Below are positions 32,301 through 44,931 of a stretch of DNA of 64,000 bases, piece by piece. This DNA is from Hydractinia symbiolongicarpus (taxonomy: Eukaryota > Cnidaria > Hydrozoa > Anthoathecata > Hydractiniidae), in contig NC_079880.1 in the NCBI RefSeq assembly GCF_029227915.1, positions 23,498,501 to 23,562,500 on the forward strand, read 5' to 3'. Position 1 is the stretch's first letter. Each line of letters opens with the position of its first letter. The notes under the pieces are model-generated. The model ran no database searches. It had not been told where the DNA came from and worked only from the letters and a program-made list of their open reading frames with translations. The translations under genes were made by a program, and so were the position numbers.

Positions 32301-34002
32301 TGGATAATTGGAATTAAAAAGCTGAAAGAGTAAGCAAATCCAATAAAACAATTTATTAGTCTTTTTCCCTTATCTATATATAGTCGGTCTCTCCGTTTGT
32401 AAAGCAAAATTTGGTTGTGTTACAAAAACACAAAATGCGATATATAAACGACGGGCGAACCTGTGGATTTATGAACAGGCTACTTATAATCCCCCTAATT
32501 TGTCTGTGTGCTCGTGCTACAGGAACGCAAAAGGACAGATTAATACAAATGGTTTGCAAAACAGTTTTTTGTTAAGGTGGTTTTATTCACAACACTCGAC
32601 AACTACATTCGCTAGATTAGACTGGTACTCTACTGGCTTAAAACCCATAGAAGAAAAAAAGGAAAGTCAAATTCTACTGTCAAATTCTAAGAAATAACTA
32701 AAACAAACTTAAATAACTTCCATACCTGGCTTCTTTGCACGAAAATATCTTTTCCAACTCTCATAAAATCAGGGGCATCGAAGCATGGCTCGTATTCAGT
32801 TGTCACAAATCTACCCTGAGCTGCTAATTCATGTCTGTCCTTCGTAGATTTTATTTGATATTCCTAATATTGCAAAATTTATGGATGTATTATGGTGTCA
32901 TGTATTAAGGTGATTAAGCAAACAAAATCTATCGAAAATTAAAGAAATAAATCATTATATTTACTGGATCATACAGCTCGTCTGACATATTAGCTTTTGG
33001 TGCTGTTGTCCATTTAGCACCTCTCGAAAAATATTCCTTCATTAATGTGCGGTATGCACGATACTCAAAGAAACGGCATCTCCATGCCATAGGTGATACA
33101 ATTATTTCATTTCCGATGGCAAAAATAATGTCACGAGGCATGGCTGTTTCCATTCCATTTGAAGTAAAATATGGTGTAGTATATTCCTAAAAATGCGCAA
33201 AATTGTGTGATGCACTTCGCTGCAACTACAACAGCCGATAGCTAACATCTAACAAAAGCAGGTGCCAATAGAAATTAATAAACTGCAAGAAGTATTTATA
33301 AATGTCATACATCCACATTACCAAAGAAAATCCTGGAAATCAACAGCAGACAGCAACAAAAAACAACAGTCAAAAATATGTATGTACAAAAAACAATGAC
33401 AGACGATAAAAACAAAGAATTACGAAAGCCTTTAAACATATACAACAACAGATGATCTAAACAGAAACACGACAACAGAAACCAGAGACAGATAACAACG
33501 TCAACAACAGGCCAAATAACCAGACAATTACGGACTCCAATAGAAAAAGATGAGCAACAACATACGGCACACAACAGACAACAGACAAAAGACAACGATC
33601 GATACCTATAAAAAACAATACACGACAGTACATGATACCATGACAGAACAACAAAAAACAAAGAAAAACAATCTGCGACTGACAATGTATGCAACAACCA
33701 CGGATACTTACTTTTTGGTGATCAAGGATATCAGGGCGTCTGACAATAACGCCCTCTTGGCGCAAAATATCACAAAGTATTTCGACTGCCGCGTTTATTT
33801 TTTTGATTAGCTCCTCAGGGTATCTTTGACCGCCATGCTTTCTTAAGTAGTCCCACTGTTTTTCACCTGTGCAAGCTTTTACTTCTGGTGTAAGTACTGG
33901 TATACATGCATTGTCTGCTCTACCGAAAATAACTTCTTCTAGAGGATCCCAATCATTGTGAGAGTTTACCACTGGAGTTGTATATTGACGAAACGATGTA
34001 GT
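29343..34002 (-). CDS. GATM: Glycine amidinotransferase (AGAT), copy 2, five exons
   Basis: Same reaction and exon plan as copy 1: 34002-33712, 33186-32965, 32863-32726, 31278-30952 and 29468-29343, all open, 367 residues, TAA stop. Catalytic motifs remain (FDA Asp, MHID His, FHCWTCD Cys). It departs from copy 1 and from the vertebrate enzyme at positions that are normally fixed: VIFGRAD for VIVGRAD, TPYF for [12 protein letters not shown] for IIE(A/S)PMAW, CFDAPDF for [14 protein letters not shown] for MHIDAT, and one Leu codon lost in NVLLDDKR. That pattern suggests relaxed constraint or altered activity. The leader exon is likewise not found. Introns are 525, 101, 1447 and 1483 nt. Confidence 0.9.
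30770..30935 (+). mobile_element. Short Helitron in AGAT-2 intron 4 (antisense to the gene)
   Basis: ATAATAATACCCAACTTTCCGTCTGTC-like 5' motif (in pieces near 30838-30865), hairpin GTGGATTTCCAC near 30908 and CTAG at about 30930-30933 followed by T. The hairpin and CTAG lie only about 20 bp downstream of the splice donor. A degraded equivalent exists in AGAT-1. Confidence 0.55.
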
Positions 34003-34209
34003 CTGAAATAATTATTAAAAAACTGTAATTAACTTGTGGAAAACCAAAGGAAATTCGCCTGTCGCTGCAAAAAAGCATCAAAAATAGCATGCCTTTTTAT
34101 AAACTTTGCAACTGCAGTAAAAAATTGCTTATAAAAAATATGCATCGCTGTGAATGTGAAAAATTGAAGAACCGCCAATTAATTGTAATCTATATTATTT
34201 TATAAGCTG

Positions 34210-34970
34210 AAGCGCCACAAGAGACTTTTTTCATGCACATGCAAAGCAACATGATAAATTGCACGAGCATGTAAAAGTCCCAAAAGGACATACCTGCAGT
34301 AATTTTTGCCCCTGCGGTTAATGTGAGTACTTTTTAGCTGAGTATTGAGGAAGTAGTTTTTGCCCTTGTGCTAAGATAAATTATCAGCGTCCCATTTGTA
34401 ATCCTCTAAAACACCTTGTGCATGGCGTTCGTGTTAGAACAAACCAGGCCATTAGGCATGACAAGAAACTAATTTCTCAAGATTATCTAGGCCGCTAAAT
34501 TGAAACGCTACAGAAGCACATAGAATCACAGTTCGCAAAAAGTACATCGACATCACAGTATCCTTCTTATGTATCGAGGAAATGGTTAGTCTCCATTACT
34601 TGAGGAAGCAGTAAAGCTACTGTACTATACCAATATTAACCCTGTCTGCCCAACAGAGTCCATGTGCTGCAAAGATAATGGATCAAGTGCTTTTTATTCC
34701 CATAAATTGCCATCATCTATGAAGTACTTGAGAAGATGATTTAGTATGACTACATTAAATGATTCATAAAAACGTAACCTTACCCTGATGTTTAACCGAA
34801 GTGCAAAGGAATAACATTTAGATAAAGCTCTACGCATCATATTGTGATATCTACCTAAACGAAATATAGTTCTTTATCCATATTGTTTCTTAAACTGAGG
34901 CGCCACAAAAGACTTTTTTCATGCATATGCAATGCAACATGATACATTGCACGCGCATGTAAAAATCCCA
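34210..34970. repeat. About 70 bp direct repeats flanking 0.6 kb of extra sequence upstream of AGAT-2
   Basis: The block CGCCACAA(G/A)AGACTTTTTTC continuing for about 70 bp occurs at about 34211 and again at 34899. The left arm has only one such region (near 17250). The 0.6 kb between has no gene that I recognise. This looks like a local duplication or an insertion with long flanking repeats. Confidence 0.6.
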
Positions 34971-35421
34971 TTTCGTCCCATAACTAAATATTTGTTGGCA
35001 ACACATCAAAAAGTCCCTGGGTCCAAAAACGTTTTGCTGCAACACGGAGATTCATTTTATTTTATGGCAGAGGAAGCTTTTGTGCTCGCAACAACTTAAA
35101 ACGTTTCATTGTGTCGCCATCCTCCACAGGTTGTTACAACACATTTTCACAATATATTTTCTATTAACCAATTAAATCATTTAAAACTCTTTACATGCAG
35201 CATTTAGTGATTCCTGATTTATTTATGTAAAGATGGTGAAAAAAATTAAGCCTTTCCTCTAGCTTCCTTGATTTTGCTGCGAATTCGTTAAGAAAAAGGG
35301 GAGTATGATTAATTTTGTCTTATTATGTCTTAGTATTCTATTTATTTTTTTGGCATTAACATTTTTTTAAACATAACGTTATCAAAAACGAAAAACGCAA
35401 TTTAAAAATCGTGAAATTTAC

Positions 35422-35636
35422 CAACGTCATTTTAATTATGAGCTCCCGTACGTTTTGTGACACACATTCCGTTGTTAAATCCAATAACGGTCTAGAGATA
35501 ACAGCGTGCTTGTTGCACGATTCTAAATAGCTTAGTGTTTGCCAACTGGTTAACAAAGACCCTGGAACAGGTTGGTCACGTAATACAAAAGTGTAACTGT
35601 CTATGAAGCATCCACATCCAGCAGTAATATGAATCA
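35422..35636 (-). CDS. Candidate exon of an unrecognised protein
   Basis: 215 nt open on the minus strand between a good acceptor (CTCTTCAG) and a donor (TTG|GTAAAT), giving about 71 residues with a balanced composition unlike the surrounding AT-rich noise. It starts with IHITAGCGCFIDSYTFVLRD and continues with LESCNKHAVISRP. I do not recognise the family. It lies just outside the right arm of the inverted duplication, upstream of AGAT-2 on the same strand; it has no counterpart near AGAT-1, so it is unlikely to be the AGAT leader. No adjoining exons found. Confidence 0.3.
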
Positions 35637-35639
35637 CTG

Positions 35640-38600
35640 AAGAGTTGGTGTGGCTTCATTATAACTATGGTTTATTATTTGGATATTTTCCAAAATCTAA
35701 AAAATGTAAAAGAACAGTATAAAATCGAAGCGACAGAAGTATTTCTAGGTGGTGATATACAAATCTGCTAGCAAGAATCGCGTTAACACAACGACAAGCA
35801 GTATTTTCATGTTTTGTTAGGGTATTAAAACTGGTTTTCATATTTCATTAGAACAATACTCACAGCGTGTTAGTATTGATCAGATGATAGCGCAATTGAG
35901 CCATCAATGGTGGTCTTTTGGTCAATAAAAATGAAAAATCACTGTTGTTTTTTCGAATTCCTTGGCACAACAAATTCAATGTGGAGTTCTTAGAAAAACT
36001 GACGATGGGAATGGAAAAACAATTAAAAAAAGGTAAGACTTCAACTGTACAAAGAAAATTTCGATCAAATACGAAATAAAAGACTGAACGAAGCTCCAGT
36101 ATATCCAGTTTAAAGCTCCAGCCATGATGAACTTTATAACCCTCTTGCTTATAAAGGACTTTCAGATTTGAACAAAGAGCAGTTCTCTGTATTAGGTATA
36201 GTAAGATTCTGCTTAAGGTAACATCTATCTGTGCATGTGAAAGTAGATTCGATGTAACAATTTAACTTTCCTGCAAGAAAGGTTGATTTGTCACATTGAA
36301 ACATAATAGAATACGAAACATCACTTAACAAAGTATGTAAGGACGTGAGACGCAAGCCAACGATGATATAAACAAAGGCAAATAAGTTTAACATCGCAGT
36401 GTAAATGCCAGGTACGAAGCACGACTTGACATCGGTGCTGCTGGCTTTTAGACCCTTGGTCAACGAGCATTTTTTGATGTACGGGTTTATGACCTAAACG
36501 CTGGAAGGTATAGTGGGTTGGAAGTCAGTAAATGTTTAAAATAATTAGAGATGAAAAAGAATGAAAAGACGCTACAACGAACGATTCCTAACTGTGAAAA
36601 ACGGGTCGTTCACACGCCGATAATATTAGCAACGAATGGTGGCAATAGTTGAAAAGACATGCAATTTTGTAAACATCTTTTAAAACGATAGTTGAGAAGA
36701 CGGACATAACAGTTTCACAAGCAACAATTTTTAAAAAACGACCATTTTATTGTCATTAGTTAAATCAACTTCATTGTGTGTGCGAGGTTCCTGAAATATT
36801 GAACATAGAGTAGCTTTTGAATAGTATAGAATTATTAAATGCTATCTCAGGTGTTAGGATGGTGTTTGATTAGCTTTCTTTAGGATAAAAAATATTTTAC
36901 GTCATGTCAACTTTCAGCGTTTTTGTATCCTTCCACGTATAATGTTTCATTCTATTAGTGTCGTGTTATACACGTTAATTAATAATTTTATGAATTAAAA
37001 TAGTATATAGTAAAGAATAAAGAATTCCATAATTACAACGATTTTAATCCTGCATGTGATTGTGACTCTAAGAACAGGGTCAATTTTATTCAGGATCAGA
37101 ATTCAATAAACAAAACAAAAACATCTTTCTAACAGTCAGGAAGTGCATTATAAAAAACCATATCATATCATTTTTGGCTTTTATGAGAAAAGCTGCTATG
37201 CAACAAGCTTTAGTGACTTGCACGAAATGCGGTAGGGTAAAGTTTATAAGCAACGAGAACAGAAAACAACATTAGTTTTTACATATATTGGACACCCAAA
37301 AAAAAACTAGAAAAGTACCTTAGAAGTATTTGATGTCAATAAATTGTTCTATATAGGCACCTACCTTGATTTTAAAACAAGTTTTCTGGTAAAAAAATAT
37401 ATGAATCTGACTTCATCCTTACGGAAAAAAGGCGTGCCATATGAATTCTAGTTATGCATTAACCAACAACGAACAATACAATAAAACTTTTTGACAATTT
37501 TAGCGATATATAAACGAATACAATTGAGTTACTGCCAACTAATGTGAAACCTCGGCAGCTGTCAAGACCGTTAAATATGCAATATTCATGAGCACGTAGC
37601 GACACATGACCAACGGAAGACCAATCATAATTGAAAGTAGTAAGTCTTTAACAGGATTGGCTAATTCTTCTGTGACGTAGTTTAAGTTATTTCATCCGTC
37701 GTTTGCCCATGATCCACGAAAAAAAAAATATCCAATGTCTGATATTCTTGTCCGTGTTCCATTAAATGCGTTCTTGAAGTTGTCGTTATAACCACAACGT
37801 GCAATGAATTTTGATGTTATTTTACTTTTAATATCTCACAAATTATTAGAAAATAATTGTTGCAGCGCTTGTGTTCTAAAAAAACTTTTTAGTACAGAAA
37901 TTAGATCATTTTAGTGCTATGCTTGTTTTTGAAATACATGTGTTCATGGTGTACAAGACGACAGGAAACTTTCATTTAGTATACAAATTATTACGATAGT
38001 ATTTAATTATTACCTTAAGCCAATCGTACCAATCCACTAACAAAAATATTACATATGGCGCCCAGTTTAGTAACGCTGAAAATGATTTGAACGTTATTCA
38101 CCCATCGTCTACTTGCGCAGTTCACGAATACAGTAAGTCCTATTAAAAACTATAAAATTTTAGGCGGGCTACAAAACAGCGGAAGTCAGTTATCCGTCAT
38201 TGATGTCACACTCCATCCCTGCAGGTCTGAAATAGTATTGTGCGATAAACATACGAATCAAGGTGCAAGGACGTAACCCTTTTCGCTTCAAGAACTATTA
38301 TTATATAGATAGTCAATAAGGCCGTTGAAATCTGCCTAGGGAGAAGAACAATGAAACTTTGAAGATAATTTTGTAGGTTCGAGTGGACTAAAGAAATATA
38401 AGGTTTTAAAAATTTAGCAAGATCTGCCATAATACAAAAAGTAAAGCTTGATATACTGATACTACTTTTGATGAATTGTCACAGAGTTATTAAAGGGGCT
38501 GCGGAACGGATGTTGGTTTTCGACATTAGTGACTTACACGAAAGTCGAGCTAATGACGGCGAAAAACAAACTGGCTATTTTTCCGGCATGCATCTAATTC

Positions 38601-39100
38601 ACAGACTCGAACATATAGATATATCTGAAATTTATATCTTCCCCAGCCTTGGTCATGTTTTCATCCAGAAGGAGTCTCTTTGTAATAAACTTTTCTAAAA
38701 AAATATTGAACCAGCGAGCAAAGTGCGCTGGTCTGTTCATTGCGCAAAACGCGTTTGCCGGAATTTTAATAAGTGCGCAAGATATACGGATTGTGAGCAT
38801 TTAACCGGTTCGTAGCTTCTGCAAGGTTTGAAGGTTTTCTCCATAATGTCATTGCAGGGTTTTGGCAGAGCCAAAGCAGTTAAAGGGAGGGACGATGCGT
38901 CCATGTGCTTTATAAGTTTGCAACCATTAAATATGTTCAAATCATTGTCAATAGTTTTTTTTCTATTGACAATTTTCAAACAAAAAATATACATTATATA
39001 ATTTTGTTAAATAAAAAAGAGACTAAGCACGAAGTATATAATTTATGTTGAATAATATCGAGAAGACGATAAAAAAGTCTAAGTTTTTGTTAAATATAAC
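35640..39100. other. Long stretch without a recognisable gene
   Basis: Only short, low-complexity-biased ORFs on both strands, none with a familiar domain or convincing splice context. No clear repeat boundary seen. Confidence 0.5.
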
Positions 39101-39109
39101 AAGCTATTA

Positions 39110-39460
39110 AGTTGCCGTGGGAAATCGACGGAGTCACCCGTCCTTTATTTACTGTATTTCGTGTGTCTCGCTACGTGCGGTACAATTTTTCGCAGAAACA
39201 GACAAGCTACGGCTATTATAAAAGAGCAAAAAATCGTCATATCGTGCAACAGTTCAAAGTTCAACATTAATCGGCGGACCTTAAATTAAAAATTGTGGGT
39301 GGGTGGGTGTAAACAGCTTTAGTAAATTGGTCCCACTTTGGCCTCAGGTGGTGCTTAGTTTTCCACGTCGGAAATTATGTCAGTTTTTTCCACCTATTTC
39401 CAAGTTATTAGGGTCCAAATTTAAAAGTGCAACACAATGGCTTCGCTAATTTCAAAAATG
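39110..39460 (-). mobile_element. Degraded Helitron units on the minus strand
   Basis: The minus strand reads ATAATAGCCGTAGC near 39230, then a hairpin-like TTTCCCACGG near 39120, as in the short units. 39300-39460 resembles the internal block of the 0.72 kb family (ACTAAGCACCACCTGAGG). Ends are poorly preserved. Confidence 0.45.
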
Positions 39461-39931
39461 TTATTGACGGCAGTCTAAATGGATTAAATTCGTGTCGTAA
39501 CGTATTATCTTTTAGAGCGGTGAAATAAAACAAATTTTGCAAAATAAAACAAACAACAGTAAAATCGAAAGTTTCTTTTTATGATATTTTTGTTAAAAAG
39601 ACTTTTTATTTGTTAAAAATACTGTAAAACTTTAAAAAGGTAGGTAATACTTCTAAAAAGATTTTAAAATTATTGTTGGTGCTCCAACTGGCTTTTTATG
39701 CAAAAATTGGGTGTGTTTCTGTGCAGAATTTGGAAGAAAATATCAAACTATCTAGCTACCTAGGTCTATAAAGTTCAAATTTGTATTAAGTGTAACCAGG
39801 AGAAGTTCAACATGATTTTTCTTACCACCAAAAAGATTACGCTGGGTGGCAAACGATTTCCCTGCTGTCCGAATATTGACCGCGCATTTTTATTGTTGCT
39901 TCTATTGTTCTCTATCCACGTGGTTATTATC

Positions 39932-40000
39932 GGGCCTTGTGGTTATGAAGTTCGCTTCGCAATCACAAGGTCAGTGGTTCGGTCCACAGCGCGGGCATGC
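39932..40000 (+). repeat. tRNA-derived SINE head
   Basis: A tRNA-like block: GGCCTTGTGGTTATGAAG (A-box side), TTCGCTTCGCAATC (anticodon-like arm) and GTGGTTCGGTCCAC (B-box hairpin). The cloverleaf is imperfect and no mature tRNA gene is claimed. Confidence 0.5.
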
Positions 40001-40013
40001 TTAGCAATTGCCT

Positions 40014-40180
40014 TCACCACAGATACGGGTCAACCCATCCCATGTGAGGGAAATTCGATAGGTAAGTGTCTTTACCACAGATACGGCTCAACCCATCCCA
40101 TGTGAGGGAAATTCGATAGGTAAGTGTCTTTACCACAGATACGGGTCAACCCATCCCATGTGAGAGAAATTCGGTAGGTA
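40014..40180. repeat. 58 bp tandem repeat, about 2.9 units
   Basis: AGATACGGGTCAACCCATCC begins at 40021, 40079 and 40137. Units differ by a few bases. It follows directly on the SINE head. Confidence 0.8.
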
Positions 40181-40274
40181 TTACCAGTGTATACTTAATA
40201 CATTCCGAACACAGGACCCACATTGATAACAGTGTTTCCAATACTAAAGTGGCTATATCCTGTATCAATATTTG

Positions 40275-40275
<1 letters not shown>

Positions 40276-40314
<39 letters not shown>
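40276..40314. repeat. (AAT)n microsatellite
   Basis: About 13 perfect AAT units. Confidence 0.9.
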
Positions 40315-40315
<1 letters not shown>

Positions 40316-41600
40316 TTCAGCGCGAATAGCTTCACCCACCCAAACGAATATAATTAATTCTCGTACTATTTGAGAGTGGAATATCTGACCACGCTCGTTT
40401 TGTGCTTTTTAGTTGATTTTAATTCCGGACTGCATCTCTGCGACTAAGCTTTCGTATTAGAGAAACTGAATTTCATATACTCGAAGAAAGCGTAGCTAAC
40501 TAGGCTACTTTAACCACAAAACATGCTTTATAAACATAGTAAGTGCTTGTGTAGAATAATTATGAATATCGAATATTTGTTGTTTTCAGTGTCAATATGA
40601 TATCTAAGAAGAATTAAGATGTTTTGGTTCTCATTGCGCATAAACTTTCTCCCCTCCATAAGCTCGACTTTCATGTAGTTCTCTAAAGTCGAAAATCAAA
40701 AGCTCGTTTTGTAGCCCCATTAATATAACCGACTTTAGGTTTTCTACCTAGGTATCAATGACGGGTTTTTTTTTGGATTTTCTTCTATTTTGTTAACTCT
40801 TTTTTAGTTAGGAATTTTCAAAAGAACAAGTTTTCAGATCTTACCTTTATTTACGATTATTGACTTTATAAAAACTCAAAGTTGCTGGATATAGGAATAG
40901 TTGATGCAAATATACCGGAACCGATCATAGTTCTGACTATGTATTTAAAGCAGTAGCTTAGGATTGAGAGTAGAAGGACATCGATCACTATTGAAGGAAG
41001 GAACTAAAAGGTCACGATTGGAGTCACGAAGGTGTTATAATAAACACACTAAGAACCAAAAGAAACTATCTAACAGGGTATTGGGTGCTGTACTATAAAA
41101 GACAAGTCGTATAAAATTTTAACTGGATATAAATGAGGAGACAGAAAAAAAGTTTTTTTTTACATTTTTTCAGTACATAAAATTTCAATATGGATAAAGA
41201 GAAGACAGGGGTTAGTTAGAACTGAAAATGTTATTTCAAAGTTCTAAACAGAAGAATTTCTTTGGGGTGTTCTAAGCCTGAAAGTAGGAGGATAGAAATC
41301 AAAAAGAAGCTTAAATTTTAACGATAAGGCCCTTTAGTTTTAGTTTGACGTCTTAGTAGCCAATGTTTTCCGCTAAAACCATAAGTAATGACCAGATTCG
41401 TCAACTTTTCGCATCCTACCGGATCGAGGATGCAGAAATTGTGAAAAGTAAAGCTACCGTATCTTTTCGACGTTAGTTTGCACCCTTACCAAAGAAACAT
41501 TTTTGCAGCCTACTGGTAGCGGCTAAACCTATTGTGAGAAAAATCATAATTAAAATGACGCATCTTTTTTTTTAAGTGTATTTTTTCACCCGTCTTATCG
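40315..41600. other. Non-coding stretch ending in a Helitron 3' end
   Basis: No gene seen. At 41575-41605 there is a degraded Helitron 3' end (CTTATCGACTAG, with CTAG at 41602-41605). Confidence 0.45.
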
Positions 41601-41605
41601 ACTAG

Positions 41606-42665
41606 TCTCATATACTATTAGACAAAGTGTGTCCGTGTTTCTATTACATTCAAAGCAGATACGTTTACTTTTCTTTGATGTCGCTATTATGTCTTTTTTG
41701 TTAGCATATATTATAGCATTTTTGAAATTGGCAAAGCCATTTCATTGCACTTTTATATTTGAAGGGGAAAAAACGATTCAATAAACTCAATCCCTGCACA
41801 TTCCGAAGAATGGCTTGTAATGCACGGACCACTCAAAAGGTCAAGGTGCAAGAAATCAGTCACACTTTAGAAACACATAGACGTCTAGACAACCTGTTTA
41901 TCAATAATTACTTTTCTATAATGAATTAGATACTTCAGTATTCTTTTTGGTGCTACAATAAGCTACGGTCTAAGAAGGTAATTAAGGCTTCTAAAAAGAT
42001 TTTAAAGTCATTGTTTTTGCTCCAACTGGTTTTATATGCAAAAAACTTGTACCTTTCTTGAAAAAATTCGATGAGTATAGCCAGCTAACTAGTTAAAAAG
42101 GTTGTTGTTGTTGTTAGAAAAGGTGAGTTAAAAGCAAGGTAAGTGCTTATATCGAATAAAATATGGATATGCAACTTTTGTGTCATTTTCAGTTATATTT
42201 GAATACCCAATATTATATTTAAAATGATTTAAGATGTTGTTTTTGTCCTCAGTGATCATAAACCTTCTAACAGCCATTAGCTCAATATATGTGTAACTCA
42301 CTAAAGTCGAAAACCAGCAGCTGCTTTAGAGCTCCTTTAAGGCTTTATATCTTAAAAACGGTTGAAAATAACTGACGTCGTTTCCTGTGTAGATAATTAG
42401 GGACCACCTGAGACCCTAAAGTTGTGCTAACCATGAAGTAATCAAAATATTTTGAACTGCAATTTTTCATGAGCCGTTAGTCAAAAGTACATGATCTGAT
42501 ACATTTTTTGATGAGATGTTCAATTTCTACACAATAGTGGCAACAGGTAAAAAATTAAAAAAAAATTTTTTGTCTATCGTTGAGTCAAAGCTGACACTTT
42601 AACTGACGATCTGTACCACTGTTCTTCTCCCTAGGTAGTTTTTTTCACAGGCATAACGACAAGTT
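41606..42665 (+). mobile_element. Degraded non-autonomous Helitron
   Basis: Starts TCTCATATACTATTAG right after CTAG. Carries family blocks (GGGACCACCTGAGACC near 42400, CTTTGATGTCGC near 41680). The 3' end near 42640-42665 keeps only a weak hairpin and ACGACAAG in place of CGACTAG. Confidence 0.5.
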
Positions 42666-44931
42666 TATGGCATAAAAACATAAAAGGTTTAGCATAAAAA
42701 ATTGATCGGTTGAGGTAAACATTTTGCTGATGTCTTCGTATTTTTAAGAATCCATGTTTTCGTTGTTGACCAAAGTCGATTAAGTTGGTGTTCATGTCAT
42801 AATACCTTGCAGAACCTTTTTTATTGTCAGTCATGAATTCTAAAGAAGTAGTCTGTAGTCCTGTTAAACGCAAATTGTCAATGCTATAACAATGTGGGGC
42901 TACTAAACACAACGATGCAAACAGGTGGTAACAGTTGCGAAGGTCTGTCCACTCGAATAAAACGAAGAATCCATTTCACTTTCGATGCGTGTGGACACGC
43001 ATCGAGGGTAAAATAGATTCGTTAAAATTCGTCAGCTAAAACTTCCTATAATGGAGCCATCTTTAAAAAGAGGTTTCTGGAAACAAACAAAATAATACCA
43101 TGCCAGTACTTTTTAAGCACATATAAAGCCATAGAATCGGTCCTATTGAGTTAAATGGTATACTACGTCGGAAATTTGACACTACTTAACCAACACTGCT
43201 GTGAGGCATACAAATCGAGGTCCTTGTTTCATTGCGCACTTTGTATGCTATGTAATAATTTATAAACAATGACTGACACTAGGAGTGGATAACAAACGAT
43301 GCCACTGTGTGAGTGCGATAACCACATGGCAACCTTTAATATCTCATTTTTCAGACGCTGTCACAACAAAAGTCACACATTCTTGTGCAGTAATGGACAA
43401 GGCAGGAAATTTGGTTTCATTCTAATAAAGTTTGAAAAGAACGTGTTGTCAGCGATGCGGCACGTTGTGAAAGCTAAAAGCAATTTAAGGTAGCATCGTT
43501 ACTGTTTCTACAAAAGGAATGGAAAATTTACCATGTGATCACGTGCTCAAGCACGATTTACGTTGAGATTATTTTTGGACTTACTTTTGACGTCAATAGT
43601 GAAAGATAGTGTCGAAAGGTCGATTATGATGGTTGCTATTTGTCAAGAGCATCTACATGACACCAAAAACATTGCATCGTCTTTTAACAGAAGCCTAAAA
43701 CGGCTATATGATGCTTGCCTTGCTGTGTTGCTACCGCCAGGCCTTTTATTAGTTATCCTGTGATCTTTTAAATGGTGGCATAGCGTACAATAGTCATGCT
43801 GCTATTGCAGCTTTGAAATTTGTCTTAGGGATTGTACATCGATACGCATCAATTTTAGTACAATTTAAAAAATTATTCCTTGCTTGCGTTCGTTGGCATT
43901 ACCTCACCATATCGTCTTTTGAGCTGGTATTACCTGCTCTAGTTGCCACATGAAACCCCTACAAGTTGTCTATAGAAATCTAAGAGTCTATATGTTCGCC
44001 CGAAATTAAGAAACGCTTATGCGTACACTGTGGAAAGATTTTATTATTCTGAGAGAGGCTCCAGTAAACACACAAAAAAACCTACCTACTTTTCACATTG
44101 GTAAACGTATTACGTACAAAACTATACAGACAAATACTTATGGAATGGATGGAATCGATCTAGTAGTATTAAAGAAAATAGCCATAAAAGTTGTATGCCA
44201 TAAAACCCTGTAACACCATGATAGAAGTTATGTTACTAGCCGTTTTTTAAACTACATCAAGTACTGAAGATAGTCATTAAAAGCTTTACGTCATTGCTAA
44301 ACTTAAACCTAAATTTGAAATGACTTTTACTTGATTGAGGTTGTATATATCAATACAGTGTTGACCTCATGCTACTGTCATACTTTTGCATGTACAGCTG
44401 TTTACTGCGTAAGCCAACACATGTCCTGTGTTTTAAATGAAAACAAGTTTGATGTCTGGATCATAAGATTGGTCTGTCAATAAAGTAGACCTGCATATAA
44501 ATCAGAGTTGGCTAAAGTTTAAAATTGAAACTGAAATATGCTTTCCTTGGCCAGTGACTAATACAAAATACGATATTTTTCTGAACTTATTATGAAGAAT
44601 TGTATGATAAAGTTTGCCGCTACAAACTTTTTGCAAATTTTCGCAAAAATTATTTTTCTGCGTTCATAAACTTTGGCTAATCGATGCTCTTGGAAAGCTT
44701 CGCGACATTCACAAAAGTTACGAATGATTCTTTAGTTTAAGTAGTTATATTCATTTTTGCCGTTGTTTTTTGCGGAATCTCCAAAAAATGCATCATTGGA
44801 GACCCGTTAAAATATCTTGTCTTTTATACCTAAACGTCAGAAATATAGTCATAATCTCAGCACCCGGCCAGCAGTTGAAACCAATTTCCAATTTGTAAAT
44901 AAACGTTTTTCATAGACGGAAGTTAAATCGA
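42666..44931. other. Non-coding stretch with one palindrome
   Basis: No convincing gene. A perfect 10 bp stem (CGATGCGTGT/ACACGCATCG, 42983-43004) sits inside a longer imperfect inverted repeat. Confidence 0.5.

Larger units (their letters stand above)
26206..35210. repeat. Right arm of the large inverted duplication
   Basis: Carries AGAT-2 (-) plus Helitron copy 2 in the mirror arrangement of 16985-24700. It is longer because its Helitron is more complete and because of an extra 0.69 kb near 34210-34900. Confidence 0.8.

Noticed and set aside
36149-36463. 104-codon minus-strand ORF with a hydrophobic segment
   Set aside because: No ATG at the start, competing open frame overlapping it, no family resemblance and no good splice context.
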